This document shows positions 1 to 8,271 of a stretch of DNA of 64,000 bases, one piece after another (positions within the stretch are counted from its first letter, which is position 1; each line of letters begins with the position of its first letter). This stretch comes from Scatomorpha sp964367935 (GTDB lineage Bacteria > Bacillota > Clostridia > Oscillospirales > Oscillospiraceae), in contig CAYIYZ010000001.1 in the NCBI GenBank assembly GCA_964367935.1, positions 310,001-374,000 of the forward strand, in the 5' to 3' direction. The notes under the pieces are model-generated. The model was not told the origin of the DNA. It made no database searches and was given only the letters and a program-made list of their open reading frames with translations. Position numbers and translations under genes: made by a program.

Positions 1-1293
1 ATCCGTAGTGTCCTTGGGGAAGGGCGGCAAAGCGTGCACGCCTACTTTAAACATCTCTTTTTCCTTCACGCTCATGGGGCTGTCGGATACTATAGCTTCC
101 AAAATATCTTCGAGCTCTGTGCCTATGAAGAGTGAAACTATGGCGGGCGGTGCTTCCGCCGCGCCTAATCTATGGTCGTTGCCGGCGCTCGCTATAGAGA
201 TGCGCAACAGGTCCTGATACTCGTCTGCTGCCTTGAGTACGGCGCAGAGGAAAAGGAGAAATTGTGCGTTCTCGCCCGGCGTATCGCCCGGTTCAAGCAA
301 ATTAACGCCCTTATCCGTGGCGAGTGACCAGTTGTTGTGTTTGCCACTGCCGTTAACGCCCAAGAAAGGTTTCTCGTGCAAGAGACACACGAGGTCTAAG
401 CGCTTAGCCGTCTTTTGCATTATCTCCATGACGAGCTGGTTATGGTCTGCCGCTATGTTTGCCGTGTCGTATATGCAAGCGAGCTCGTGCTGAGCGGGCG
501 CAACTTCGTTGTGCTCCGTCTTAGCCATAACGCCCAACTTCCAAAGCTCCACGTCCAGCTCGCGCATATATGCTGCTACACGTGGCTTTAAAGTGCCGAA
601 ATAGTGGTCGTCCATCTCCTGAGTCTTCGGCGGCTTCATGCCGAAGAGGGTGCGACCTGTGTAAATGAGATCCTCGCGCTTGTCGTACATCGCACGCTCT
701 ACGAGGAAGTACTCCTGCTCTGCGCCTACCATGGGCTTAACCGTCTCTGCCTCTGTGCCAAATAGTTTGAGCACACGCTTTGCCTGCTTATTTATAGCTT
801 GCATGGAGCGCAGTAGCGGTGTCTTTTTATCAAGAGCCTCTCCGCCGTAGGAGCAGAACGCCGTCGGTATGTATAGGACATCGTCCTTGACAAAGGCGAA
901 GGAGGTCGGGTCCCAAGCCGTATAGCCACGAGCTTCAAATGTAGCTCTCAGACCGCCTGAGGGGAAGCTGGAGGCGTCCGGCTCGCCGTGTATGAGCTCT
1001 TTGCCCGAAAATTCCATTATCACGCCGCCCTTGCCGTTCGGGGTGATGAAACTATCGTGTTTCTCCGCTGTTACGCCTGTTAGCGGCTGGAACCAGTGTG
1101 TATAGTGCGTTGCACCTTTCTCCACTGCCCAGTCACGCATAGCTGCCGCCACACTCTGTGCAAGCTCCGGCTTTAGTCTATTGCCTGTCTTAGCCGTGCT
1201 CATGAGCGCCTCATAGACCTCCGATGGCAATCGTTTTTTCATCTCACTGTCTGAAAATACCATGGTACCGAATAGTTCCGTCACTCTTGTCAT
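1..1293 (-). CDS. glnN: Type III glutamine synthetase, N-terminal part (3' end outside window)
   Basis: ATP-dependent condensation of glutamate and ammonia to glutamine in the cytoplasm. 431 codons are visible of a family that is usually about 700 residues, so the C-terminal part lies beyond the left edge. The family signatures are clear: EVAPAQHEL near residue 263 and NGSGKHNNWSL near residue 315, both part of the ATP/glutamate site of GSIII. The ATG is preceded by AAGGGG at a suitable distance and by a good promoter. The gene appears to be transcribed alone. Identification is by recognised motifs and the overall reading; confidence is high. Confidence 0.95.
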   Translation of the reverse strand, partial: MTRVTELFGTMVFSDSEMKKRLPSEVYEALMSTAKTGNRLKPELAQSVAAAMRDWAVEKGATHYTHWFQPLTGVTAEKHDSFITPNGKGGVIMEFSGKELIHGEPDASSFPSGGLRATFEARGYTAWDPTSFAFVKDDVLYIPTAFCSYGGEALDKKTPLLRSMQAINKQAKRVLKLFGTEAETVKPMVGAEQEYFLVERAMYDKREDLIYTGRTLFGMKPPKTQEMDDHYFGTLKPRVAAYMRELDVELWKLGVMAKTEHNEVAPAQHELACIYDTANIAADHNQLVMEIMQKTAKRLDLVCLLHEKPFLGVNGSGKHNNWSLATDKGVNLLEPGDTPGENAQFLLFLCAVLKAADEYQDLLRISIASAGNDHRLGAAEAPPAIVSLFIGTELEDILEAIVSDSPMSVKEKEMFKVGVHALPPFPKDTTD

Positions 1294-1326
1294 CAATAAT
1301 AACCCCTTTTATAAATCATAACTGTG

Positions 1327-1355
1327 ATGGTAAACCCTCTGCTTGAAATTGTCAA
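1327..1355 (-). promoter_or_regulatory. Probable sigma-A promoter of glnN
   Basis: On the minus strand TTGACA is followed after 17 bases by TACCAT, about 35 bases upstream of the glnN start. The -35 box is a perfect consensus match; the -10 box is weaker. No obvious GlnR-type dyad was recognised around it. Confidence 0.6.
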
Positions 1356-1383
1356 GTAGGGGACGATGCCCACGTCGTCCCCT
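1356..1383. repeat. Short C-type dyad repeat
   Basis: An imperfect palindrome of the form GGGGACGATGCCC / ACGTCGTCCCC, just upstream of the glnN promoter. The same GTAGGGGACGAT type of dyad recurs near 5.4, 23.7, 25.8, 38.9, 42.8 and 59.4 kb. It codes for nothing visible. Confidence 0.6.
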
Positions 1384-1398
1384 GTGTCGTTTCGCAGC

Positions 1399-1920
1399 TT
1401 AGGTTAGCCGTACGAGAGCGCCTTCGTTGCACTTTTTCGCAAGCTCCACATAACTGTTGTTAGCGCCACGCCAATATTGCCTGTCACGCTCCTCGGTGTC
1501 ACGCAGATATTTAGCCGGAACACCGCCGACAACCACGTTCTCGGCTATCTCCTGTCCGCTACGCACCAAAGCGCCCTCAGCTACTATACTGCCCTCGCCT
1601 ATGACCGAGCCGCCACTCAATATAGCGCCCATGCCAATGCCGCAGTTATTGCCTATACTCCGTCCGTGCAAAATAGCGCTGTGCCCGACGGACACCCTCT
1701 CGCCTATTACCATGCCCTTTTTATCGACATGCACCACTACAGCGTCCTGCAAATTCGTATACGCTCCCACCACCACGGGCGAAACGTCCGCTCGTATTAC
1801 GCAATTTGCGCCTATGTAACAGCAGGCGCCTATGCGCACATCGCCTATTAGCGTGGCACTTTCGCTTACAAATGCCGTCTCATGTATTACAGGGCTCTTG
1901 CCCTCGTATGAATATACCAT
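1399..1920 (-). CDS. Gamma-carbonic anhydrase family hexapeptide-repeat protein
   Basis: A 173-residue left-handed beta-helix protein made of hexapeptide repeats, ending in an alpha-helical tail. The three metal-binding histidines of the gamma-carbonic anhydrase family are present (about H64, H80 and H85, within VHVDKKG and GHSAILHG), along with the RADVSP and NLQD motifs of the active-site region. A zinc- or iron-dependent trimer is expected. Many members have no proven carbonic anhydrase activity, so the reaction is not certain. The ATG was chosen over an upstream TTG because AAGGGG lies eight bases before it. An A-type repeat separates it from upp upstream on the same strand. Confidence 0.85.
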   Translation of the reverse strand: MVYSYEGKSPVIHETAFVSESATLIGDVRIGACCYIGANCVIRADVSPVVVGAYTNLQDAVVVHVDKKGMVIGERVSVGHSAILHGRSIGNNCGIGMGAILSGGSVIGEGSIVAEGALVRSGQEIAENVVVGGVPAKYLRDTEERDRQYWRGANNSYVELAKKCNEGALVRLT

Positions 1921-1952
1921 CAAATATGCCCCTTGTTATTTTGTTATTGTTT

Positions 1953-2058
1953 AGTCGGGGCTCTGCCCCGAACCCCCGAGTATTCCGTGCGTTGCGACGC
2001 ACGGGCAAGGGCGTTGCCCCTGCACCCCACGATTTTTTGAAAAAAGTTGACTAAAACT
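1953..2058 (-). repeat. Element A, short copy, directly downstream of upp
   Basis: A chain of hairpins that begins at the upp stop codon and reads in the direction of upp: an AGTTGACT/AACTTTT-type stem, a GGGGCAACGCCC stem, a CCGTGCGTCGC/GCGACGCACGG stem and a CGGGGC-AGA-GCCCCG stem. The arms differ in sequence from the other A copies but pairing is kept. No T-run follows the last stem, so it is not a standard intrinsic terminator in this direction. Confidence 0.75.
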
Positions 2059-2059
2059 T

Positions 2060-2689
2060 TTACTTTGTGCCGAATATCCTGTCGCCGGCATCGCCGAGAC
2101 CCGGAACTATATAGCCATGCTCGTTTAAATGACTGTCAAGCGCAGCAAGATATATCTCAACATCAGGATGATCCGCCTGTAGACGTGCCACGCCCTCAGG
2201 TGCCGCCAATATGCTCATGAGCTTTATGTTCTTTACACCGCACTCCTTGATGAACTTAACAGACGCAGAAGCACTGCCGCCCGTGGCAAGCATAGGGTCT
2301 ATCAAGATAACATCACGCTCGGCAATATCCGGCGGCATCTTGAAGTAGTACTTCACAGGCTCCAAAGTCTCAGGGTCACGCCAAAGACCTATATGACCTA
2401 TGCGAACATTCGGCATCATGGACGCTATACCGTCTACCATGCCCAAACCGGCACGCAATATGGGCACCAAAGCGAGCTTCTTGCCGGCTATATGCCTGCA
2501 ATCTGCCATGCCTACAGGTGTCTTTACCTTTACATCACACAAAGGTAAATTGCGAGTGGTCTCAAAACACATGAGCATAGCTATCTCGCTCACTACCTCA
2601 CGAAAAACTTTCGTGTTCGTGTTCTCGTCCCTAAGTATGGACAGTTTGTGCTGAATTAACGGATGTGAAAATACGTGTACATTTTTCAT
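2060..2689 (-). CDS. upp: Uracil phosphoribosyltransferase
   Basis: Converts uracil and PRPP to UMP in pyrimidine salvage, in the cytoplasm. At 209 residues it has the normal family length. The PRPP-binding loop (LIDPMLATGGSA, about residues 129-140) and the C-terminal uracil-binding segment (GYIVPGLGDAGDR, about 192-204) are intact. It is the last gene of a minus-strand run and overlaps the end of tsaB by four bases, so translation is probably coupled. Linkage of upp to the tsa genes probably reflects cotranscription rather than shared pathway. Confidence 0.97.
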   Translation of the reverse strand: MKNVHVFSHPLIQHKLSILRDENTNTKVFREVVSEIAMLMCFETTRNLPLCDVKVKTPVGMADCRHIAGKKLALVPILRAGLGMVDGIASMMPNVRIGHIGLWRDPETLEPVKYYFKMPPDIAERDVILIDPMLATGGSASASVKFIKECGVKNIKLMSILAAPEGVARLQADHPDVEIYLAALDSHLNEHGYIVPGLGDAGDRIFGTK

Positions 2690-3396
2690 ATCTTATTCCC
2701 TTTCTCGAGAGCTTTTCGCTCACGCTCTGCTTGTGATATACGTAGATAGACAGGTTTAAGCTCCTTAGCCGCTACCGCCTCTTTTCCAAATGCCGCCATG
2801 CACACGCCGTAAGCGCTCTGCAAGAGCGTCGGGCCCGTGAGCATACGACAATTTAGGATGCTTTCAAATGCCGCCTCGCATAGATGAGCGCCGTCGCCTA
2901 CGAGCAGCACCTCTCTACCCATGGGTAAGAGTTCCGCCGCCAAGTCGGCTATGGATATAGGCCTGTCCTCGCATAAGCGATGTGGCGCAGCGTCTTTAAT
3001 CTCGAACACGGCGTTGTAGACCTCGGCACGTCTTGCGTCCATGGCACAGCAGATAAGACTGCCCTCGGGCATGTGCGCTGCACCCCAAGCGAGAGCCTCC
3101 AAGCTCGACACGCCCACACAGGGGCGCTCCATGCCCCAACAGAGACCCAAAACAGTGGATACGCCTATCCGCAGACCCGTAAATGAGCCGGGACCATGCG
3201 CTACCGCAAAACGATCTATGTCACTGAGTGCCGTGCCCGTGCTCTCTAAAAGCCGCTCTGCCATGGGTAGCAGTGTCGCACTGTGTGTCAGGCCGCTCGT
3301 CTGAGTGTACTGCGCTATGAGCGCCTTGCCTCTGCACAGCGCTACAGATGCCGTCTTAGCACTTGACTCAAAGCCGAGCGTTAAAATCTCGCTCAT
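2686..3396 (-). CDS. tsaB: tRNA threonylcarbamoyladenosine biosynthesis protein TsaB
   Basis: Non-catalytic partner of TsaD in the complex that transfers the threonylcarbamoyl group to A37 of ANN-decoding tRNAs. The ASKHA fold is shown by FESSAKTASVAL near the start and by AHGPGSFTGLRIGV (about residues 68-81), the TsaB hallmark. At 236 residues it has the usual length. It overlaps tsaE by four bases upstream and upp by four bases downstream. tsaD is not in the window. Confidence 0.95.
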   Translation of the reverse strand: MSEILTLGFESSAKTASVALCRGKALIAQYTQTSGLTHSATLLPMAERLLESTGTALSDIDRFAVAHGPGSFTGLRIGVSTVLGLCWGMERPCVGVSSLEALAWGAAHMPEGSLICCAMDARRAEVYNAVFEIKDAAPHRLCEDRPISIADLAAELLPMGREVLLVGDGAHLCEAAFESILNCRMLTGPTLLQSAYGVCMAAFGKEAVAAKELKPVYLRISQAERERKALEKGNKI

Positions 3397-3827
3397 ACGC
3401 CATTCCTCCCTATTTCTATTCGGCGCTCACTGTCGCCTAATTTTGAAAAGCGTATAGTAAGTTCTTCGCCGGTAAAAGCAGCCGTTACGTTCTCACTCCA
3501 CTCAACGGCACAGACGCCGTGACGCTCAACGTAATCGTCCCAACCGATGTTATAGAGCTCGTCGGCATCAGCGATACGATACATGTCAAAGTGAAAGAGG
3601 GGCAGTGCGCCCTCGTACTCGTTCACGACCGTGAACGTAGGACTGGACACACGAGCGCCGAGCCCCATGCCACGTGCTAAGCCGCGCACAAAGGCTGTCT
3701 TGCCCGAACCCATCTCACCGTACAGCGCCAAGCAGTCACCCGACTGCACGACAGCGCCCACGCGTTCACCTAAGCGCTCCGTCTCTAACTCGTTTTTTGT
3801 TATATGCTCTCTAATTATCTCGTCCAT
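3393..3827 (-). CDS. tsaE: tRNA threonylcarbamoyladenosine biosynthesis ATPase TsaE
   Basis: P-loop ATPase needed for multiple turnovers of the TsaBD complex in t6A synthesis. Walker A is GEMGSGKT (residues 37-44), followed by SSPTFTVVNEY (about 61-71), FHFDMYRI and AVEWSENV, all typical of the family. Its 144 residues match the family. GGGAGTG precedes the ATG. It is the first gene of the tsaE-tsaB-upp operon, transcribed from the promoter just upstream. Confidence 0.95.
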   Translation of the reverse strand: MDEIIREHITKNELETERLGERVGAVVQSGDCLALYGEMGSGKTAFVRGLARGMGLGARVSSPTFTVVNEYEGALPLFHFDMYRIADADELYNIGWDDYVERHGVCAVEWSENVTAAFTGEELTIRFSKLGDSERRIEIGRNGV

Positions 3828-3856
3828 AGGTCACTCCCATAAATATTCCAAACTCT

Positions 3857-3885
3857 ATTATAACACTTATTCGGTCATTGCGTAA
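3857..3885 (-). promoter_or_regulatory. Probable promoter of tsaE-tsaB-upp
   Basis: On the minus strand TTACGC is followed after 17 bases by a perfect TATAAT, about 30 bases upstream of the tsaE start. Its -35 box overlaps the -35 box of the divergent rodA promoter, so the two promoters may compete for polymerase. Confidence 0.65.
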
Positions 3886-3906
3886 AGCTCAAATATATGC
3901 TATAAT
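3878..3906 (+). promoter_or_regulatory. Probable promoter of rodA
   Basis: TTGCGT is followed after 17 bases by TATAAT. This would give an untranslated leader of about 105 bases before rodA. The leader contains a CCAAGC..TTTGGG pairing near 3967-3982 but no riboswitch that I recognise. Confidence 0.65.
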
Positions 3907-4019
3907 CCTGTGATATATATCGCTAATGTGCGTTTATTTTTACCATTTATAATGTTTTTCGGGTACCCAAGCTGTTTTGGGTGGCGAATTACTAACTATT
4001 TTAGAAAGAGGTGAGTGGT

Positions 4020-5150
4020 ATAAAAGGGAACCTTGCTCATGTGCGTGCGTATCTCAAAAGGGCAGACCTGTTTCTTTTGGCGATATGCATAATTTCCTCG
4101 CTCTACGGACTTGTCGTCGTGTGGAGTGCCACTTTATCATATGAAAGTCCACGCTATGTAATTGTGCAGGCGCTAGCTATAGTGTTGGGAGTTATCGCCT
4201 ACCTTGTCATCACGGTCATTGACGTTGATGTGCTCGCCGGGCGTTGGCCTCTGCTTTCGGCGTTCTCCGTTTTGTTTATGGGCAGTCTGCTCATTTTCGG
4301 TGAGACGAGTGACACGGGCAACCAGGCATGGATACGCTTTTTAGGCATAGGTATACAGCCTGCCGAGATAGTTAAGCTCAGCTTTATTATAGTGCTTGCA
4401 AAGCAAATAGTGTATCTGCGTGACTATAAAAACCTTAACAGCTTAGGCTCTGCCATGCAACTTGCCGGACATTTTATCGGCATATTCGGTGTACTGCTCG
4501 TCACCTCGCAGGACTTGGGCAGTGCCTTGGTGTACTTTTTCATATTCATTGTAATGCTGTTTGCCGGCGGCTTTAAACTGCATTGGTTTGCCATAGGCTT
4601 TGCGGCTATAGCGGCGATCATGCCCATAGTGTGGAATTACTTTCTGGCGGACTATCAGAAAGATCGTATACTTGTACCCTACTTCCCTGAGATAGATCCG
4701 ACGGGCTACGGCGTGTCGTGGCAGGCTACGCAGTCGAAGCTCGCGTTGGCGTCGGGGCGCCTAACGGGCACGGGCTTAGGGCAGGGTGTGCAGTCGCAGT
4801 CGGCGACGGCTATATTCTCTAAGGAGTCGGACTTCATCTTCGCTGTAATCGGTGAGGAGCTCGGCATGATAGGCTGTTTGGCGGTCATAGCCTTACTTTC
4901 GGTGATTATCATACGTTGTGTTGTTATTGGATTGCGTTCGGGCAATACTTTATCTATGCTTGTTTGTGTGGGCGTTGCGGCGACAATTACGTTCCAGACC
5001 TTTGAGAATGTCGGAATGTGTGTGGGCATAGCGCCTGTTGTCGGCATCACCTTACCGTTTTTTAGTTATGGCGGCTCGTCTATAGTTGCGACGTTTGCGG
5101 CTATGGGCTTGGTGTCGGGCGTGCGCTATAAGACACGGCGCAGAATATAA
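4020..5150 (+). CDS. rodA: Rod shape-determining peptidoglycan polymerase RodA (probable AUA start)
   Basis: SEDS-family glycosyltransferase that polymerises lipid II with a class B PBP during cell elongation, in the plasma membrane. About ten membrane segments are visible, with the SEDS motifs QPAEIVKLSF, SQDLGSALVYF and DFIFAVIGEELGMIG. Length (376 residues) is normal. The start is odd: AAAGAGGTGA matches the anti-SD in nine of ten positions, and the codon eight bases after its GAGG core is ATA, in frame. A GTG at 4011 would lie inside the Shine-Dalgarno sequence, and the next GTG at 4041 is about 29 bases away. RodA is preferred over FtsW because of size and lack of division neighbours. 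Confidence 0.88.
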   Translation: MKGNLAHVRAYLKRADLFLLAICIISSLYGLVVVWSATLSYESPRYVIVQALAIVLGVIAYLVITVIDVDVLAGRWPLLSAFSVLFMGSLLIFGETSDTGNQAWIRFLGIGIQPAEIVKLSFIIVLAKQIVYLRDYKNLNSLGSAMQLAGHFIGIFGVLLVTSQDLGSALVYFFIFIVMLFAGGFKLHWFAIGFAAIAAIMPIVWNYFLADYQKDRILVPYFPEIDPTGYGVSWQATQSKLALASGRLTGTGLGQGVQSQSATAIFSKESDFIFAVIGEELGMIGCLAVIALLSVIIIRCVVIGLRSGNTLSMLVCVGVAATITFQTFENVGMCVGIAPVVGITLPFFSYGGSSIVATFAAMGLVSGVRYKTRRRI

Positions 5151-5448
5151 AAGTTTTAATCAACTTTTTTCAAAAAGTTGTGGGGTCTTGGGGCAAGGCC
5201 CCAAGTCGCCGTCCGCAGACGGCGAAAGCCTTTGCCATAAAAGCGTATTTTTGAAAGTGAATTTCCGCACGTAGTGTGGAAAGAGAAAACTTTTTACAAG
5301 AGAAAAAGTTTTCTAAACCCCTCGCAAGGGGGTTCGGGGCAGAGCCCCGACTAAAAAAACTAAAAAAACTAAAAAAACTAAAAAAACTAAAAACCATTTT
5401 CCTGTGGAAAATGGTTCGGGAGGGCATGGAAGGCCTCCCCTACAGGGG
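5151..5448 (+). repeat. Element A, full composite copy; fills most of the 5151-5518 gap
   Basis: Starts right after the rodA stop. Modules in order are an AACTTTTTTC/AAAAAGTT stem, TTGGGGC/GCCCCAA, CGCCGTC/GACGGCG, an AGAAAACTTTTT/AAAAAGTTTTCT stem near 5283-5313, CGGGGC-AGA-GCCCCG, a nine-base A-rich tandem repeat, CCATTTTCC/GGAAAATGG, and GGGAGGGC/GGCCTCCC. The reading frame of the next gene stays open through this block, but the resulting lysine/leucine-rich extension is an artefact of the repeat. Confidence 0.75.
5349..5394 (+). repeat. Nine-base tandem repeat ACTAAAAAA, about four units
   Basis: Four to five tandem units of ACTAAAAAA inside element A. The corresponding place in the 41.1-kb copy has a different A/C-rich repeat (units close to CCAAAAAAAGAAAA), so this linker position seems prone to slippage. 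Confidence 0.85.
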
Positions 5449-5518
5449 TAGGAAAAGGGCTAGGGACGATGTGGGCGATGTCCCCAATAATTTTGATAAA
5501 AAGTCAAGGATAAAATAT

Positions 5519-6385
5519 ATGTGTGATAATGAAGAATTAAAGAGGATAGTGGCGATACACGATATATCGGGATTGGGGAAATGTTCGCTGACCGTTGCTC
5601 TGCCTGTGGTGTCGGCGAGCGGAGTCGAGTGTTCTTGTATACCGACGGCGCTTTTATCGACGCATACGGGTGAATTTGAGGGCTGGACGCTTAGGGACTT
5701 ATCTGACGAGATGCTCCCGATAGCAGAGCATTGGAAGTCCGAGGGTGCCCGGTTTGACGGCATCTACTCGGGCTATCTTGCGACGCCGGAACAGGCGGAT
5801 ATAGTGGGACGCATTATAAGAGATATACGTAGCGAGCATACTATGGTGGCTGTAGATCCGGCAATGGCGGATAACGGCGAGTACTATGCGAATATGGACG
5901 ATAAGATGTGCAGGGCGTTCAGACGGCTGTGTGCATTGGCGGATATAATTACACCGAACGTGACGGAGGCGGCTTTACTCACTGACATGGAGTGCAGGGC
6001 AGGTGAGGTGCACGACGAAGCTTATATAGCTGAGCTTCTGAGTCGTTTAAATGAGCTTGGAGCTCGGGTGGTTGCGATTACGGGCGTGCGTCCGACACCG
6101 AGTAGCATAGGGGTGGTTGTACGTGATTTTGCAAGTTCGGAGGAATATAGAAAAATGCGCCCTGCAAGAGAGGGTGCATTTTATGGTACGGGCGATATAT
6201 TTGCCTCGGCATTCTGTGCACTTATGGTGCGTGAATTTGGCGTAAAAAACGCTTTGGAGGCGGCGTCTTTCTTGGTGGCAGAGAGCATAGAGCTCAGCTG
6301 CAAATCTGATAAGCCGCGCCGTTTCGGCGTGGACTTTGAGCGTGTACTGCCGAGCTATATTGATCTTCTGCGCAGTATGAAGTAA
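5519..6385 (+). CDS. Pyridoxine/pyridoxal/pyridoxamine-type kinase
   Basis: Ribokinase-superfamily kinase that phosphorylates B6 vitamers to give pyridoxal phosphate, in the cytoplasm. The N-terminus IHDISGLGKCSLTVALP is characteristic of the PdxK/PdxY group, CSCIPTALLSTHTG follows, and the anion hole with catalytic aspartate is GTGDIFAS (about residues 222-229). At 288 residues the size is normal. ATG 5519 was chosen because AAGGA lies before it and homology begins there; the frame is open further upstream only through a repeat. It stands alone between rodA and a convergent trmO. Confidence 0.88.
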   Translation: MCDNEELKRIVAIHDISGLGKCSLTVALPVVSASGVECSCIPTALLSTHTGEFEGWTLRDLSDEMLPIAEHWKSEGARFDGIYSGYLATPEQADIVGRIIRDIRSEHTMVAVDPAMADNGEYYANMDDKMCRAFRRLCALADIITPNVTEAALLTDMECRAGEVHDEAYIAELLSRLNELGARVVAITGVRPTPSSIGVVVRDFASSEEYRKMRPAREGAFYGTGDIFASAFCALMVREFGVKNALEAASFLVAESIELSCKSDKPRRFGVDFERVLPSYIDLLRSMK

Positions 6386-6397
6386 GAGAGCTCGGCG

Positions 6398-7087
6398 CTA
6401 TAAGGGACTTACCTCAAGCACTTCAAGTGTCGTGCCCTTGACACGGAACTTGACATTCATGCCGCCGAAATCCATGCCGTAGATACGGCTTTCGTCCTCG
6501 TGGTACGAGGGGCGAGGGTCAAGGCTAAGTACTTTTTCTAGCACTGTACGCAAGCTCTCGGGTATGTTCTCGAATGTCTTGCCGGAGAAACTGACATGTA
6601 GCGGCACATCGTCCGTAGCGCTGGCAAGTCTGCCTGTTGCTTCGGGCTTACAATCACCGTACAGGATATAAGGTTTAATGTCAAAGATGGGTGTGCCATC
6701 CACGAGATCGGCACCACCTACACAGAGCACCTTGCCATAGGGTTCTATGTGCTCTATGCCGAGTAGTGTTACACAGGAGAGCCCCAGAGGGTTCGGGCGA
6801 AACGGTGCGCGGCTGGCGAACACGCCGACACGCTCGTTGCCGCCTAAACGTGGTGGCCTGACCGTGGGCGACCATTGCTCGGGCGACGACTGAGAGAAAT
6901 GCCAAATAAGCCAGAGATGTGAATAGCTCTCCAGCCCTCTGATGAAGTCTTCTGAGCGAAACTCCGGCTCGAATACGACATAAGCACGCAAGTCCGGTAC
7001 TATTCCGCTCTGGCGGGGTACACCGAACTTTGTGTGGAAATCGCTTTTTATATGCGCAACCGCTTTTAAATTGAGCATACTACCCAT
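6398..7087 (-). CDS. trmO: tRNA (N6-threonylcarbamoyladenosine37-N6)-methyltransferase TrmO
   Basis: Methylates N6 of t6A37 in tRNA using SAM, through the unusual single-sheet beta-barrel fold of the YaeB/TsaA family. Seen here are the N-terminal barrel (AVAHIKSDFHTKFGVPRQ), the signature FASRAPFRPNPLGLS near residue 100, DLVDGTPIFDIKPY, and a C-terminal lobe. Length is 229 residues. ATG 7087 was chosen because GGGGGGA lies seven bases before it. It is convergent with the kinase gene. It acts on the product of the t6A pathway represented by tsaE/tsaB about 3 kb away. Confidence 0.92.
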   Translation of the reverse strand: MGSMLNLKAVAHIKSDFHTKFGVPRQSGIVPDLRAYVVFEPEFRSEDFIRGLESYSHLWLIWHFSQSSPEQWSPTVRPPRLGGNERVGVFASRAPFRPNPLGLSCVTLLGIEHIEPYGKVLCVGGADLVDGTPIFDIKPYILYGDCKPEATGRLASATDDVPLHVSFSGKTFENIPESLRTVLEKVLSLDPRPSYHEDESRIYGMDFGGMNVKFRVKGTTLEVLEVSPL

Positions 7088-7129
7088 AAGTAATCCCCCC
7101 ATCACCTTAATATAAGGAGGGTACCACTC

Positions 7130-8233
7130 GTGAAACGCCTTGTCAACGTCTTAGCGATCACTTTAGTCATAATTTTATGTAGCGTGACATTTTTCATGCA
7201 ATCGGGAAAGGCGGAAGTGCGCCCTTATGTATGTTTTATCGCCTTAAACGACAGGCTTGTGCCCTATGAGGAGGCCTTGGCGTACACGCAGAGCGGTATA
7301 GTGTATGTGCCGGCGAGCGTACTGTCGGAATTCGGCATCTATGCATCACTGAATACTGAAAATGGGATAGCAGCGGTGTACAGCTCCGCACATCAACTGT
7401 ATTTTGATACGGTAAACGGTGGAGTGGAGGACGAGGACGCTACGGAATACAGTGCCTCATCTTTGGCACGAGGCAGTATCCTCTATGTGCCGGCACGCTT
7501 TGTGTCTGAGTTTTTTGGCTTGGGCTATTCATTTATGTACGATACGGGCAACGGTTCTGTATGCCGAATTACAGACTCAAACGTGGTGTTGGACGACGAT
7601 AGCTTCATGAGTGCGGCGGAATCACAGCTTGAGTCACGCTACAATAGTTATGTAGAGAGTTTGAGTGGGGCAGCGGACGAGGGCGACGAGGACGGCGATG
7701 ATGCGGATGAGAATGAGACTACCCTGTATCTGAGCTTTCAGGGTTTGCCAAACAGCGAGCTGCTCGACCTACTGACTCAACGAGAACAGCGAGCGACCTT
7801 CTTTTTGTCGGCGTCACATATTTCGGGCGAGCCTGACATTGTGCGTGAGCTTGTGGGTATGGGTCACGAAATAGGAATATTGTGTGTTGGCGAGCCGGCG
7901 ACAGAGTACGAGGAGGCGACGGAGCTTTTGTTCGAGGTGGCGACATCGAGTACGGTCTTGATCTCGGCGCAGTCATCTCAGTTCGAGGAGATCTGTGAGG
8001 CGTATGCCACCGAGCAAGGCTTGCGCTATTGCGACTATGACATAGACGGAGTGCTCTCGGGCGCCGGCATAAGATACGCCTCGCAGATAACGAGCTATTT
8101 ACAGGGTGCCGGAGAGAGTATAACCGCACGTATAGCGTGTACGGACACGACGGTGGGAGTGCTGTCCTCAATTCTGAACCACTTGGAGTCAGAAAAAATT
8201 ACTGTAAGTCCTGTGAGTGCAATGAGGGGCTAA
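7130..8233 (+). CDS. Secreted protein: copper amine oxidase N-like domain plus degenerate polysaccharide deacetylase domain
   Basis: 367 residues. A hydrophobic N-terminal segment (residues 4-26) acts as signal or anchor. Residues about 35-150 have two VPASVLSEF/VPARFVSEFFGL-type units typical of copper amine oxidase N-terminal domains. An acidic linker lies at about 183-196. The rest resembles the NodB fold: YLSFQGLPNSELLDLL, RATFFLSASHI and GHEIGI line up with deacetylase motifs. The metal-binding aspartates (normally FDDG) and the HxxxH motif are replaced, so it is probably not a metal-dependent deacetylase. The start is GTG, with AAGGAGG. A binding or regulatory role at the cell wall is inference. 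Confidence 0.75.
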   Translation: MKRLVNVLAITLVIILCSVTFFMQSGKAEVRPYVCFIALNDRLVPYEEALAYTQSGIVYVPASVLSEFGIYASLNTENGIAAVYSSAHQLYFDTVNGGVEDEDATEYSASSLARGSILYVPARFVSEFFGLGYSFMYDTGNGSVCRITDSNVVLDDDSFMSAAESQLESRYNSYVESLSGAADEGDEDGDDADENETTLYLSFQGLPNSELLDLLTQREQRATFFLSASHISGEPDIVRELVGMGHEIGILCVGEPATEYEEATELLFEVATSSTVLISAQSSQFEEICEAYATEQGLRYCDYDIDGVLSGAGIRYASQITSYLQGAGESITARIACTDTTVGVLSSILNHLESEKITVSPVSAMRG

Positions 8234-8271
8234 GCGAATATAAAGGGCGGAAATTCGCTCCTATTAAAATC

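Noticed and set aside
4011..4019. GTG start for rodA
   Set aside because: It lies inside the Shine-Dalgarno sequence and has no upstream site of its own.
5276..5518. N-terminal extension of the pyridoxine-type kinase frame
   Set aside because: The frame is open only because it runs through element A and an A-rich tandem repeat; homology and a ribosome binding site start at 5519.
7130..8233. Active polysaccharide deacetylase
   Set aside because: The metal-binding aspartate and histidines are absent from the motifs that can be aligned.
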